Assembly (NCBI GenBank): GCA_020848615.1 | Contig: JADLHW010000063.1 | Span: 22,588 to 86,587 of the forward strand | Origin: Thermoleophilia bacterium | GTDB lineage: Bacteria; Actinomycetota; Thermoleophilia; Miltoncostaeales; Miltoncostaeaceae | Length of the DNA: 64,000 bases | Direction of reading: 5' to 3' | Shown here: in pieces, positions 28,234-39,050 of the stretch | Layout: every line of letters begins with the position of its first letter | Numbering within the stretch: the first letter of the stretch is position 1 | Translations under genes and position numbers: made by a program | The notes under the pieces: generated by a model | What the model was told of the DNA's origin: nothing | Database searches by the model: none | Seen by the model: only the letters and a program-made list of their open reading frames with translations

Positions 28234-29132
28234 CCGGGCGAGGGTACACCCTGGTCCAGGGCCCGGAAGAGCCCGTCCGGCGTGTCCGGCGGCAGGGGAG
28301 GGACGCCCGTGTCGCCCAGCTCGAAGCGCTGCCCCGGGGCGTGGAAGTCCGACCCGCCGCACGGCACCAGGCGCAGCCGCCGGGCGATCAGCGCGTACGC
28401 GTCGCGCTGCTCCGGCGTGTGTTCCGGGCGGTGCACCTCGATGCCCACGAGGCCGGCGTCGCGCAGGGACTGGACGGTGCCGTGCAGGTGCCGGGTCCCG
28501 AGCCGCAGGGTGGCGGGGTGGGCGAGCACCGGCGCCCCGCCGGAGGCCCGCACCAGGCGGACCGCCTCGTGCGGGCCGACGCCGCGGTGCGGCACGTACG
28601 CCGGGGCGTCGTCGGCGAGGAACCGCGCGAAGGCGTCCGCGCGGGAGGCCGCGTGGCCGGCGTCGACCAGCGCCGCGGCGACGTGCGGACGGCCCACCGT
28701 GCCGTCGGTGTGCCGGGCCACGTCGGCCATCGTGACCGGTGCCCCCAGCTCCGCGAGGCGCGCGAGGATGCGCTCCATGCGACGGGCGCGATGCCCGCGG
28801 AGCTCCTGCAGGCGGCCGGCGAGCGGTTCGGGGGCGGGGCCCGGCAGGTAGCCGAGCAGGTGGAACATGCCGCGCTCCACGGCGACGCTGATCTCGATGC
28901 CGGGGATCACCCGGACGCCCGTCGCGGCGCCCGCGGCGAGCGCCTCGTCCAGCCCGGCGAGCGTGTCGTGGTCGGTCACGGCCAGCGTCCCGATCCCCAG
29001 CCCGGCGGCGCGATGGACCAGTTCCGCGGGGGCGAGGTCCCCGTCGGAGGCGCGGGTGTGCGCGTGCAGGTCGGCGCGCGCGGGGGTGCTCAGTCGGCGG
29101 TGCCCTCGGCCACGGGCAGGTGCAGCCCGCAC
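28230..29132 (-). CDS. PHP-domain metal-dependent phosphoesterase; start uncertain
   Basis: ADLHAHTRASDGDLAPAELVHRAAGLGIGTLAVTDHDTLAGLDEAL; IPGIEIS; GGSDFHAPG. Confidence 0.85.
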   Translation of the reverse strand: MRAAPARGRGHRRLSTPARADLHAHTRASDGDLAPAELVHRAAGLGIGTLAVTDHDTLAGLDEALAAGAATGVRVIPGIEISVAVERGMFHLLGYLPGPAPEPLAGRLQELRGHRARRMERILARLAELGAPVTMADVARHTDGTVGRPHVAAALVDAGHAASRADAFARFLADDAPAYVPHRGVGPHEAVRLVRASGGAPVLAHPATLRLGTRHLHGTVQSLRDAGLVGIEVHRPEHTPEQRDAYALIARRLRLVPCGGSDFHAPGQRFELGDTGVPPLPPDTPDGLFRALDQGVPSPG

Positions 29133-29812
29133 TCGACCTTGCCGGTGCCCGCCCAGCGGCCGGCCCGCGGGTCCTCGCCGGGGGCGACCGCCCTGGTGCA
29201 CGGCATGCAGCCGATGCTGGGGTAGCCCCGGTCGTGGAGCGGGTTGTAGGGGATGTCGTGGGCGTACAGGTAGCCCATGACGTCCTCGGTGGTCCAGTCC
29301 GCCAGCGGCTGGACCTTCACGACGCCGCGGCCGGCGTCCAGCTCCACCTTGCGGGCGGCGGCGCGGGTGCTGGCCTGCTCCCGGCGGATGCCGGTGATCC
29401 AGGCGTCCATGCCCTCCAGGGCGCGCGCGAGGGGCGCCACCTTGCGCAGGGCGCAGCAGCGGTCCGGGTCGCGGAGCCACAGCTCCGGCCCCTCGTCGTG
29501 CGCCTGCTCCCCCACCGTGCGCAGCGGGTCGACGCGTTCCACCGTGAGGTCGTACCGCTCGATGAGCGCGTCCCTGGTGGCGTACGTCTCGGGGAACAGG
29601 AGCCCCGTGTCGAGCTCCACGATGCGCACCCGCAGCCCCGCATCGTGCAGCATGTGCACGAGCACCGAGGACTGGAACTGCCACGAGCAGGTCAGCACGA
29701 TGCGGTCGCCGAAGCGCTCGGCCGCCCACGCCAGCAGATCCTGGGCGGGCAGCGGCTCGAAGCGCCGGGCGAGCTCGTCGGCCTCCGCGGCCGTCATCGG
29801 TGCGCCGATCAT
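29090..29812 (-). CDS. cysH: Phosphoadenylyl/adenylyl-sulfate reductase
   Basis: IVLTCSWQFQSSVLVHML; RCCALRKVAPL and GCMPCTRAV, four Cys of an Fe-S cluster type; C-terminal ECGLH. Confidence 0.92.
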   Translation of the reverse strand: MIGAPMTAAEADELARRFEPLPAQDLLAWAAERFGDRIVLTCSWQFQSSVLVHMLHDAGLRVRIVELDTGLLFPETYATRDALIERYDLTVERVDPLRTVGEQAHDEGPELWLRDPDRCCALRKVAPLARALEGMDAWITGIRREQASTRAAARKVELDAGRGVVKVQPLADWTTEDVMGYLYAHDIPYNPLHDRGYPSIGCMPCTRAVAPGEDPRAGRWAGTGKVECGLHLPVAEGTAD

Positions 29813-29843
29813 CTCCACGAGGCTACCAGAGGAAAAGAGGGGC

Positions 29844-30170
29844 ATGTCCGGGGGGAATACGGGGAATTCGCGGCTGGTGTACACCAGCGACGCCGGACGG
29901 GTGGAGGAGGAACGCCCCGCGGCGGAGCCGCCCGCCGGCGACGGGATCGTGCGCGTGAGCCGCACCAAGGCGGGCCGGAAGGGCAAGACGGTCACGCTGG
30001 TCACCGGGCTGCCGCACGGCGACCTGGAGGCCGTCGCGAAGGAGCTGAAGCGGCTCTGCGGATCCGGGGGCGCCGTGAAGGACGGCGTGGTGGAGCTGCA
30101 GGGCGACCACCGCGACAGGGTGGTGCTCGCGCTGAGCGGCCGTTACCGGGTCAAGCCGGCCGGGGGCTGA
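29844..30170 (+). CDS. yciH: SUI1/YciH translation factor-like protein
   Basis: SRLVYTSDAGR ... GDGIVRVSRTKAGRKGKTVTLVTGL ... LKRLCGSGGAVKDGVVELQGDHRDRV. Confidence 0.93.
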   Translation: MSGGNTGNSRLVYTSDAGRVEEERPAAEPPAGDGIVRVSRTKAGRKGKTVTLVTGLPHGDLEAVAKELKRLCGSGGAVKDGVVELQGDHRDRVVLALSGRYRVKPAGG

Positions 30171-31701
30171 CCGGCCCGGAGCCCGCCGCCAGCAGGGACA
30201 GGGGCGCGCCGAACGCGCGCTCCATGTGCGGGCCCTCGGCCTCGGCCGACCACAGGGCCAGCGACGGGTCCCCGGAGCACTTCACCGTGATCTCCAGGCT
30301 CCCGTCGCGCATCCGGCAGCGCAGGCTCCGCACCTGGCCGGCCTTCGCCCGCTCGAGCTGCTCGGCGAGCCGCAGCAGGGCGACGCCCCGCCGGTAGGCC
30401 CTCTCGTCGGAGGGGCGCAGCAGCTGCGCGTACGGCTCCAGGGACGGCACGCCCTTGCGGTGCCCGCGGAGCATGCTGGCGATCAGGGCGAGCTCCCGGT
30501 GGTTGAACCCCGGCAGGCTCGTGTTGAGGCTGAGGTACTCGGAGTGCCGGTGGTGGGCGCTGTAGTCCACGTGCACCCCCACGTCGTGCAGCATCGCGGC
30601 GGCCCACAGGACCTCCCGCTCCCCGGTGTCGCCGGGATGCAGGCCCAGGCGGGCGGTCGCGTCGAACGCCATGAGCGCGACCGCCGCGACCTGCTCGGCG
30701 TGCTCGCGCTCGAAGCCGAACCGGGCGCCGGCGTTGAGCACCGAGGTGCGGCGCACGTCCTCCAGCAGCGGCGGGTCCTGCCCCGCGAGGTAGTGCTCCA
30801 TGAACACGCCCTCCCGCAGCCCCTGGGCCGTGACGTCCATGCGCCGGCAGCCCAGCACGGCCATGGCCTCGTCGATCGCCAGGGCGGCGGCGAGGATGAT
30901 GTCCGCCCGGTCGGAGCGCAGGCCGGGCAGGCCCCGCCGCTGGTCCACCGGCAGCGCCAGCAGGGCGTCGATGGTGTCCCCGAGCGCCTCCCGAGAGATG
31001 CGGTGCCCGTCGGGGTTCACGAACGGCGCGCCGGTGCGGCGCTGCTCCATCACCGCGAGGGTCCGCACCGCGCCGCCGATGCCGACGATGCGTCCGCCGC
31101 CCTCCAGCCACCGGTGGTCCTGCAGGGTCCTGCGGACGTGCTTGCGCAGCGCCGCGACCTCCCGGCCGGAGCGCTGATCGCCGGTGAGGAACGCCTCGGT
31201 GAGCCGCACCGCGCCCAGCGGGGCACTCATCGAGTTGGTGAGCAGGCGGTCCGCGATGCGGCCGATCTGCAGCGACCCGCCGCCGATGTCCAGGAACCAG
31301 CCGTCCCGCACGGTGGTGCCGTTCACCGCCGCCAGGTAGCCGTACCGCGCCTCGTCGGCCTCGGTGAGCACCCGCACCGGGAGGCCCGTGCCGGTGAGGG
31401 CCGCCAGCGCCTCCTCCTGGTTCGCGGCATCCCGCACGGCGCTGGTCGCCACGCCGTCCACCGCGTCGATGTGCGCCGCCGCGCAGTACGCGGCGTACAG
31501 GGCCGCCGCGTGCTCGGCGCGCGCCAGGGCACGGCGCTTCAGACGGCCGTCGGCCTGACCCTCCGAGAGACGCACGGCCTCGCGGATCTCGTCGACCAGC
31601 CGGAACCACTCGCCCGGGATCCAGCGGAACACCACCAGCCGGAAGCTGTTGGAGCCCATGTCGACGATCGCGATCGTCCGCTCCTGCGCCGGCGCGTTCA
31701 C
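30151..31701 (-). CDS. Exopolyphosphatase / Ppx-GppA phosphatase with HD-like C-terminus
   Basis: TIAIVDMGSNSFRLVVF; GWFLDIGGGSLQI; C-terminal LHDVGVHVDYSAHHRHSEYL. Confidence 0.92.
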   Translation of the reverse strand: MNAPAQERTIAIVDMGSNSFRLVVFRWIPGEWFRLVDEIREAVRLSEGQADGRLKRRALARAEHAAALYAAYCAAAHIDAVDGVATSAVRDAANQEEALAALTGTGLPVRVLTEADEARYGYLAAVNGTTVRDGWFLDIGGGSLQIGRIADRLLTNSMSAPLGAVRLTEAFLTGDQRSGREVAALRKHVRRTLQDHRWLEGGGRIVGIGGAVRTLAVMEQRRTGAPFVNPDGHRISREALGDTIDALLALPVDQRRGLPGLRSDRADIILAAALAIDEAMAVLGCRRMDVTAQGLREGVFMEHYLAGQDPPLLEDVRRTSVLNAGARFGFEREHAEQVAAVALMAFDATARLGLHPGDTGEREVLWAAAMLHDVGVHVDYSAHHRHSEYLSLNTSLPGFNHRELALIASMLRGHRKGVPSLEPYAQLLRPSDERAYRRGVALLRLAEQLERAKAGQVRSLRCRMRDGSLEITVKCSGDPSLALWSAEAEGPHMERAFGAPLSLLAAGSGPVSPRPA

Positions 31702-31811
31702 ACGACCCTCGTTTCCGGTTTGCCGAGCGCTAACCGCACGCATACCCGGCTCTCACCCGGGCGGGATTGGATGCCGCCCAACGCTCCACCACACCCCGAA
31801 AGGACACCGCG

Positions 31812-31964
31812 ATGACCGTCGTCGCACTTCCCCAGTCGAGTGAGCTCTCCCGCATCGCCGCCCTGCTGGACCGCATGGACCCGCAGCCCGCCGGCGAGTG
31901 CACCGTCCCCGGTTGCCTCCACCTGCACGGCGAGGCCACGCGCGACCTCCCGGCGGCGGCTTGA
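31812..31964 (+). CDS. Small protein, 50 aa, possible metal-binding CxxxxCxHxH motif
   Basis: MTVVALPQSSELSRIAALLDRMDPQPAGECTVPGCLHLHGEATRDLPAAA; SD gaaagga. Confidence 0.6.
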   Translation: MTVVALPQSSELSRIAALLDRMDPQPAGECTVPGCLHLHGEATRDLPAAA

Positions 31965-31979
31965 GTCCCGCCCCGGCGT

Positions 31980-32020
31980 CCCGCGGCACTCCGCACGGCT
32001 ACTCGCCGGGGTGCCGCGGG
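31980..32020. terminator. Hairpin between the convergent small ORF and rnd
   Basis: cccgcggcac ... gtgccgcggg, perfect 10-bp arms, 21-nt loop. Confidence 0.45.
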
Positions 32021-33192
32021 ATCTCCCGGAGGAAGGGCCGGGAATCGGCGGCGGCGAGGGCGATGCGCCCCGCCGCCAGGTCGAGCAGGGGCGCGCCGGC
32101 GAGCCGGTGACGCCACCCCGACGCGAGCGGGGACTCGTCTCCGTCGCGTCCGCCGATCGCGTGCGCCAGGTACGTCTCCACCTCGTCGCGCGTCGCGAGC
32201 AGGCTCGGCGCCAGGTCGGCCTCGGCGGCCCGGGCCGCCACCAGGATCTGCCCGAGGGCCGCGAGGCTCTCCATGCGCACCTGCACCTCCGGCGGCGGCG
32301 GCGGGGGCATGCTCATGGGCGGCGTGTCATTCCCGCGGCGGATCGCCTCCAGCATCGCCTCGACGTCCGAGGCGCGGACCCGCTCCGGCAGGCCGCGCTC
32401 CTGCTGGAGCTGCTGGGCGGTCGTGGGCCGCCTGCGGGCCATCTCGAGCAGCGTCCGGTCGGGGACCACCCAGGCCGCGGGCCGGTCGCGGCGGGCGGCC
32501 TCCAGCTCCCGCCACCGCGCGAGCTCCTTCAGCACCGCCCGGTCACGGGCGCTGAGCTTGCCCTGGCCCTTGACCTTCCGCCAGGACTCCTCCGGATCCG
32601 GCATCCACCGTGAGGCGGTCCCATAGCGGCGCTCGTGCTCCTCGGCGACCCAGTCGGCCCGCCCCAGGCGCTCGGCGCGCTGGCACAGCTCCCCCCACAG
32701 GCGCTCCAGGTGCTCGACGTCGGCGCGGGCGTACCGCAGCTGCCGGGCGCTGAGCGGCCTGCGGCTCCAGTCGGTGTACTGCTCGCCCTTGTCCAGGCGC
32801 ACCTTCAGGACCCGGTCCAGCAGCACCGACAGCCCCTGGCCGGCGCCGAGGCCCACGAACCCGGCGGCCAGCTGCACGTCCACGAGGTTCGCCGGGCTCG
32901 TGGCGTAGTTCATCGCCAGCAGCGTGAGGTCCGCGGACGGCGCATGCATGATCGTGAGCAGCGACGGGTCGGCGACCAGCGCGGCGAGCGGCTCGATGGG
33001 GGCGCCCTCGATGGGGTCGACCAGATGCACCGCGTCGCCCACCGCCACCTGCACCAGGCACGGCTGCGGCGAGTACGTGCGCTCCCACAGGAACTCGAAG
33101 TCGATGGTGAAGCGTCCCGCCGCCCGGGCGGAGCGCACGACGGCGCCCACGCCGGAGGCGTCGGTGATGACCTGAGGGGTGTCGCTCGCCAC
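31999..33192 (-). CDS. rnd: Ribonuclease D with HRDC domain
   Basis: FTIDFEFLWERTYSPQPCLVQVAV; YTDWSRRPLSARQLRYARADVEHL; HRDC region; GTG start. Confidence 0.92.
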   Translation of the reverse strand: MASDTPQVITDASGVGAVVRSARAAGRFTIDFEFLWERTYSPQPCLVQVAVGDAVHLVDPIEGAPIEPLAALVADPSLLTIMHAPSADLTLLAMNYATSPANLVDVQLAAGFVGLGAGQGLSVLLDRVLKVRLDKGEQYTDWSRRPLSARQLRYARADVEHLERLWGELCQRAERLGRADWVAEEHERRYGTASRWMPDPEESWRKVKGQGKLSARDRAVLKELARWRELEAARRDRPAAWVVPDRTLLEMARRRPTTAQQLQQERGLPERVRASDVEAMLEAIRRGNDTPPMSMPPPPPPEVQVRMESLAALGQILVAARAAEADLAPSLLATRDEVETYLAHAIGGRDGDESPLASGWRHRLAGAPLLDLAAGRIALAAADSRPFLREIPRHPGE

Positions 33193-33197
33193 CCCGC

Positions 33198-33204
33198 TAC
33201 CCTA
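33198..33204. promoter_or_regulatory. Overlapping oppositely oriented -10 elements of rnd and the ABC-F gene
   Basis: TACCCTA: TACCCT on plus, TAGGGT on minus, 8 and 6 nt from the respective GTG starts. Confidence 0.5.
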
Positions 33205-33211
33205 TCCGGTC

Positions 33212-35092
<1,881 letters not shown>

Positions 35093-35108
35093 CCCACGGC
35101 CCGCCGTG

Positions 35109-35342
35109 TCAGGACGCGCGGCTGTCGGGCGGCTCGGGGGCCGCGGGCAACGCCCATGCGCGCTCCAGCCGGGCGACCTCCCCCGCCGCGCCGACCCTGT
35201 GGAAGTACGCGTCGCGGGCGGCGCGGAACTCCTGCCAGTCGGAGGCCGAACGCGTCCGCGGGCGGTGCTCGTCGTGTGGGGCCGGGCCGGGTGAATCGCC
35301 GCGCATGCTGCTCCTCCCATGCTCGTCGCCGAGTGGGGACAT
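35109..35342 (-). CDS. Hypothetical protein, 77 aa
   Basis: MSPLGDEHGRSSMRGDSPGPAPHDEHRPRTRSASDWQEFRAARDAYFHRVGAAGEVARLERAWAL. Confidence 0.45.
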   Translation of the reverse strand: MSPLGDEHGRSSMRGDSPGPAPHDEHRPRTRSASDWQEFRAARDAYFHRVGAAGEVARLERAWALPAAPEPPDSRAS

Positions 35343-35500
35343 CCTGATCACCCGGCGGCGGGCAATGCGATGGGGGAGAACCCCGGATGTGCCGGCGGAG
35401 GGCGCGTCCGGAGCGCGGATGGGCGATTCCGGCGGGTTCGGGACCCGCGGGCCGGCCGTCCCGGGCCCCGGCGCGCCGGGACCCGGACGGGAAAACCGTG

Positions 35501-36469
35501 TCAGTCGATGCCGAGATCGGAGACGAAGCCCGCCGCCACGTCCTCCGGGTCCTCCTTGTCGAGGTCCACCGCGGCGTTGAGCTCCTGGATCTTCTCCTGG
35601 GTGAGGCCCTCGTCGACCTGGGCGAGGGTCTGCTCCAGGGCGGACCTCTGGTCCGCGGTGAGGCCCTCCAGCCACCCGGTGTTCACCACCGGGTAGGTCC
35701 GGAACGGCACCTTCCCGGAGAACGCGCCCCTGTCGTCCTTGATGAGCACCAGGGGCAGCTTGGCGAGCTGCGGGTCGGTGCCGAACGCGTAGACGCACTG
35801 CGCCTTGCCGTCCTCGATGGGCTTGTAGCGCAGGTTGATGTCGACGGTGATGGTGGACTTGAACTTCACCCCGTACTCCTTCTGGAGCAGCGGCAGGCCG
35901 TCGTCGCGGGTGAGGTGCTCGGCGTTCGCGGAGTACACGAGCTTGCCGGAGGCCTTGCCCAGGGAGGTGAGGTCGGTGATGCCGTCGGCGTCGACGGCCT
36001 CCTGGGTGCACGCCACCTCGTTGCCGTTGTTGTACGGGGCGGGGGGCAGGGCGGTGAGGCCGCGGGCGGCCGAGTCGTCCACCACCTGCTGGAAGAAGGC
36101 GTCCTTGGTGTCCGGGGCGTCCGCCGCGGTCTTCTTCAGGACGTTGAACCAGGTGGTGCCGTCGTACTCCGGGTACAGGTCGATCTGCCCGTCGCGGACG
36201 GCCTTGTCCGCGAGGTCGGTGCTGGCGAGGCTCGTCACCGAGGCGTCGAAGCCGCGGGCGTTCAGGGCCGCCGCGTATGCGTCGGCGACGACCGTGCTCT
36301 CGGTGAAGCCCTTGTCGGCGATGCGGACCGCCGCGCCGCCGCCGTCCAGGCCCGAGGTGTCGCCACCGGAGCCGGCGTCGCTCCCGGAGTCGCTGCCGCA
36401 GGCGGCGACGCCCGCCGCCAGGGTCGTGGTGAGCAGGATCGCCGCGAGCGTGCGTGTCCGTGGGGTCAC
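35501..36469 (-). CDS. Osmoprotectant (glycine betaine/choline) ABC transporter substrate-binding lipoprotein
   Basis: Lipobox LAAGVAACGS; VRIADKGFTESTVVADAYAAAL; DLYPEYDGTTW. Confidence 0.9.
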   Translation of the reverse strand: MTPRTRTLAAILLTTTLAAGVAACGSDSGSDAGSGGDTSGLDGGGAAVRIADKGFTESTVVADAYAAALNARGFDASVTSLASTDLADKAVRDGQIDLYPEYDGTTWFNVLKKTAADAPDTKDAFFQQVVDDSAARGLTALPPAPYNNGNEVACTQEAVDADGITDLTSLGKASGKLVYSANAEHLTRDDGLPLLQKEYGVKFKSTITVDINLRYKPIEDGKAQCVYAFGTDPQLAKLPLVLIKDDRGAFSGKVPFRTYPVVNTGWLEGLTADQRSALEQTLAQVDEGLTQEKIQELNAAVDLDKEDPEDVAAGFVSDLGID

Positions 36470-37155
36470 GTGGTGCTCCTCATCGTTTTGGTCGGTCGGG
36501 AAGCGCGGGCGAGCCGGAGGCCCCGCGGGGTGAGCAGCCGCTCGGCGAGCGCGAGCATGCCGCCCACCGCGAGGGCCAGGAGGGCGGTGGGGATCGCGCC
36601 GGCCAGCAGGATCTCGTCGTCGGCGTTCGCGAGCCCGCTGAGGATGAGGACCCCCAGGCCGTTCGCGCCCACCGACGCGCCCAGCGCCGCGGTGGCGACG
36701 ATCTGGATCGCGGAGACCCGGATGCCCGTGAACACCAGCGGCAGCGCCATGGGCAGCTCGACGCGGCCCAGCACCGCCAGGGGCGTGAACCCCATCCCGC
36801 GGGCCGCCTCGACGGCGCCGCGGTCCACCTCGCGGATCCCGGTGTGGGCGTTCAGCAGGACCGGGGGGACGCCAAGCGCGACGAGGCCCACCAGCGTCGG
36901 ACCCTCGCCGATCGTCGACAGGGCCACCGCCAGGGCCAGCAGCGCGAAGGTCGGGATCGTGCGGCCCAGGTTCGCGACCGCGGACACCACGAAACCGGTC
37001 ACGCGGCCCGTCTTGGCCGCGACGACCCCGAGGGTCACGCCGATCACCGTCGCGAGGACGAGGGCCTCCAGCGACAGCCGCACGTGGATCCACAGCTGGT
37101 GCCAGCCGTCGAGGTTCGGGTCGTTGAACGCGTCCCAGATCCCGGCCGGGCTCAC
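36466..37155 (-). CDS. Osmoprotectant ABC transporter permease
   Basis: HVRLSLEALVLATVIGVTLGVVAAKTGR; EVDRGAVEAARGMGFTPLAVLGRVELPMALPLVFTGIR EAA loop. Confidence 0.9.
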   Translation of the reverse strand: MSPAGIWDAFNDPNLDGWHQLWIHVRLSLEALVLATVIGVTLGVVAAKTGRVTGFVVSAVANLGRTIPTFALLALAVALSTIGEGPTLVGLVALGVPPVLLNAHTGIREVDRGAVEAARGMGFTPLAVLGRVELPMALPLVFTGIRVSAIQIVATAALGASVGANGLGVLILSGLANADDEILLAGAIPTALLALAVGGMLALAERLLTPRGLRLARASRPTKTMRSTT

Positions 37156-37808
37156 AGGGCGGCCCTCGCCCGCGTCCACGGGGTGAGCAGGCGCTCGGCG
37201 AGCACCAGCAGGGCGTCCAGCACGATCGCCAGCGCCGTGGCGAGCACGGTGCCCACGAGGATGGGGGTGAGGAACAACTGGCGCTGGATGCCGTCCAGCA
37301 GGATCAGTTCACCGAGGCCGTCACCGCCCACGAACACCGCGATCGTGGCGATGCCCACGGTGCTCACCGTCGCGAGCCGCACGCCGGCCATGATCGACGG
37401 CACCGCCAGCGGCAGCTCCACGCGCAGGAGGATCTGCCGCGGCGTGAGGCCCATCCCGGCCGCGGCCTCCCGCACGGCGGCGGGGACGCTGCGCAGGCCC
37501 ACCACGGTGTTGCGGATGAGCATGGTGAGGGCGTAGGCGATGAGCCCGATGACCGCCGGCAGGTTGCCGATGCCCGTGAACGGCACCAGGAAGGAGAACA
37601 GGGCGATGCTCGGGATCGTGTACAGCACGTCCGCCGTGCCGGCGGCACCGGCGAACGCCACCCGCCGCCCGCGCACCAGGATCCCCAGCGGGATCGCGAT
37701 GGCGACGGCCGCGACGACCGACACGGCGGTGATCTCCAGGTGGGCGACGGTCGCCCGGACGATGTCGTCGGTGTGCCGCTCGATCCAGTCCCAGCGGATC
37801 TCGGGCAT
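37152..37808 (-). CDS. Osmoprotectant ABC transporter permease
   Basis: YTIPSIALFSFLVPFTGIG; VREAAAGMGLTPRQILLRVELPLAVPSIMAGVR. Confidence 0.9.
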   Translation of the reverse strand: MPEIRWDWIERHTDDIVRATVAHLEITAVSVVAAVAIAIPLGILVRGRRVAFAGAAGTADVLYTIPSIALFSFLVPFTGIGNLPAVIGLIAYALTMLIRNTVVGLRSVPAAVREAAAGMGLTPRQILLRVELPLAVPSIMAGVRLATVSTVGIATIAVFVGGDGLGELILLDGIQRQLFLTPILVGTVLATALAIVLDALLVLAERLLTPWTRARAAL

Positions 37809-38968
37809 CAGGCGGCCTCCGACCGCGCCACCGGGCCGCGCAGCGACCCCGTGATGGCGTCGACGCCCACCAGCCCGACGCACGCCCCGTCGCCGTCCAC
37901 CACGACGCCGTACGCGGCACCGGCCTCGAACAGCGCCGCGAGGGCGTCGCGGAGCGTCGTCACGCGGTCCAGCACCGGCTCCACCCGGGCCGTGCCCGCG
38001 GGCTCGCCCAGCCGGTCCATCGCCCGCCAGTACCGGGGCCGGCCACGCTCATCGGTCACCAGCACCGCGTCCTCCAGCGGCCGGAGCGCGCCCGCCGCGA
38101 TGCGCTCGCGCACCGACTCCGCCGGCGTCCCCTCGGCCACCAGCGGCGCCGGGGCGAGCTCGAGATCCTCCAGTCGCACCAGGCTCAGTCCCTTGAGCGT
38201 CCGGTCGGCCCCGACGAAGTCGGCGACGAAGCTGTTGGCGGGGGCGGAGAGCAGCTCCGCGGGCGGCGCGCACTGGATGAGGCGGCCGCCGTCCATCACG
38301 GCCACGAGGTCCGCCATCTTCACGGCCTCGTCGATGTCGTGGCTCACGAACACCACGGTCTTCGGCACCTGGCGGTGCAGCCGCAGGAAGTCGTTCTGCA
38401 GGCGCTCCCGGGTGATGGGGTCCACCGCCGAGAACGGCTCGTCCATGAGCATCACGGGCGGGTCCGCGGCGAGGGCCCGCGCGAGGCCCACGCGCTGCTG
38501 CTGGCCGCCGGACAGCTCCGCGGGGTACCGGTGGGCGTACTCCTCCGGTTCCAGGCCGATGAGCCGCATGAGCTCGTCCGCCCGCGTCCGGATCCGGTCC
38601 TTCGGCCATCCCAGGAGCTTCGGGACGGTCGCGATGTTCGCGAACACCGTGAGGTGGGGCAGGAGCCCAACCTGCTGGATGACGTACCCGATCTCCCGGC
38701 GCAGGTCCGCCGGGCGGCGGTCCCGCACGGAGACCCCGTCGATGAGGATCTCCCCGGATGACGGCTCGATGAGGCGGTTCACCATCTTCAGCGCCGTCGT
38801 CTTGCCGCACCCCGACGGGCCGATGAGGACGCACACCGCCCCGGCGGGCACCGTGAGCGAGAGCTCGGCGACGGCGTCCCGCGGCGCACCGCGGTAGCGC
38901 TTGCTGATGCCCCGCAGCTCGAGGACACCGGCGCGGGGCGCTCCGGCGGGGGCGGCGGAGGCGGTCAT
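37808..38968 (-). CDS. Osmoprotectant ABC transporter ATP-binding protein (ProV/OpuCA-like, C-terminal CBS)
   Basis: LIGPSGCGKTTALKMVNRLIEPSSGEI; ELSGGQQQRVGLARAL; VMLMDEPFSAVDPITR; ATG preceded by TAGGTT-N6. Confidence 0.93.
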   Translation of the reverse strand: MTASAAPAGAPRAGVLELRGISKRYRGAPRDAVAELSLTVPAGAVCVLIGPSGCGKTTALKMVNRLIEPSSGEILIDGVSVRDRRPADLRREIGYVIQQVGLLPHLTVFANIATVPKLLGWPKDRIRTRADELMRLIGLEPEEYAHRYPAELSGGQQQRVGLARALAADPPVMLMDEPFSAVDPITRERLQNDFLRLHRQVPKTVVFVSHDIDEAVKMADLVAVMDGGRLIQCAPPAELLSAPANSFVADFVGADRTLKGLSLVRLEDLELAPAPLVAEGTPAESVRERIAAGALRPLEDAVLVTDERGRPRYWRAMDRLGEPAGTARVEPVLDRVTTLRDALAALFEAGAAYGVVVDGDGACVGLVGVDAITGSLRGPVARSEAA

Positions 38969-39012
38969 GGGGCGAACCTACCCCAGGAGGGGCGGTCGCA
39001 CTCCGGGGATCG

Positions 39013-39044
39013 GGGGGTCCGGTGAGCTTCCTCACCGGACCCCC
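39013..39044. terminator. 14-bp perfect hairpin downstream of gltB
   Basis: gggggtccggtgag-cttc-ctcaccggaccccc. Confidence 0.75.
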
Positions 39045-39050
39045 GCCGGA

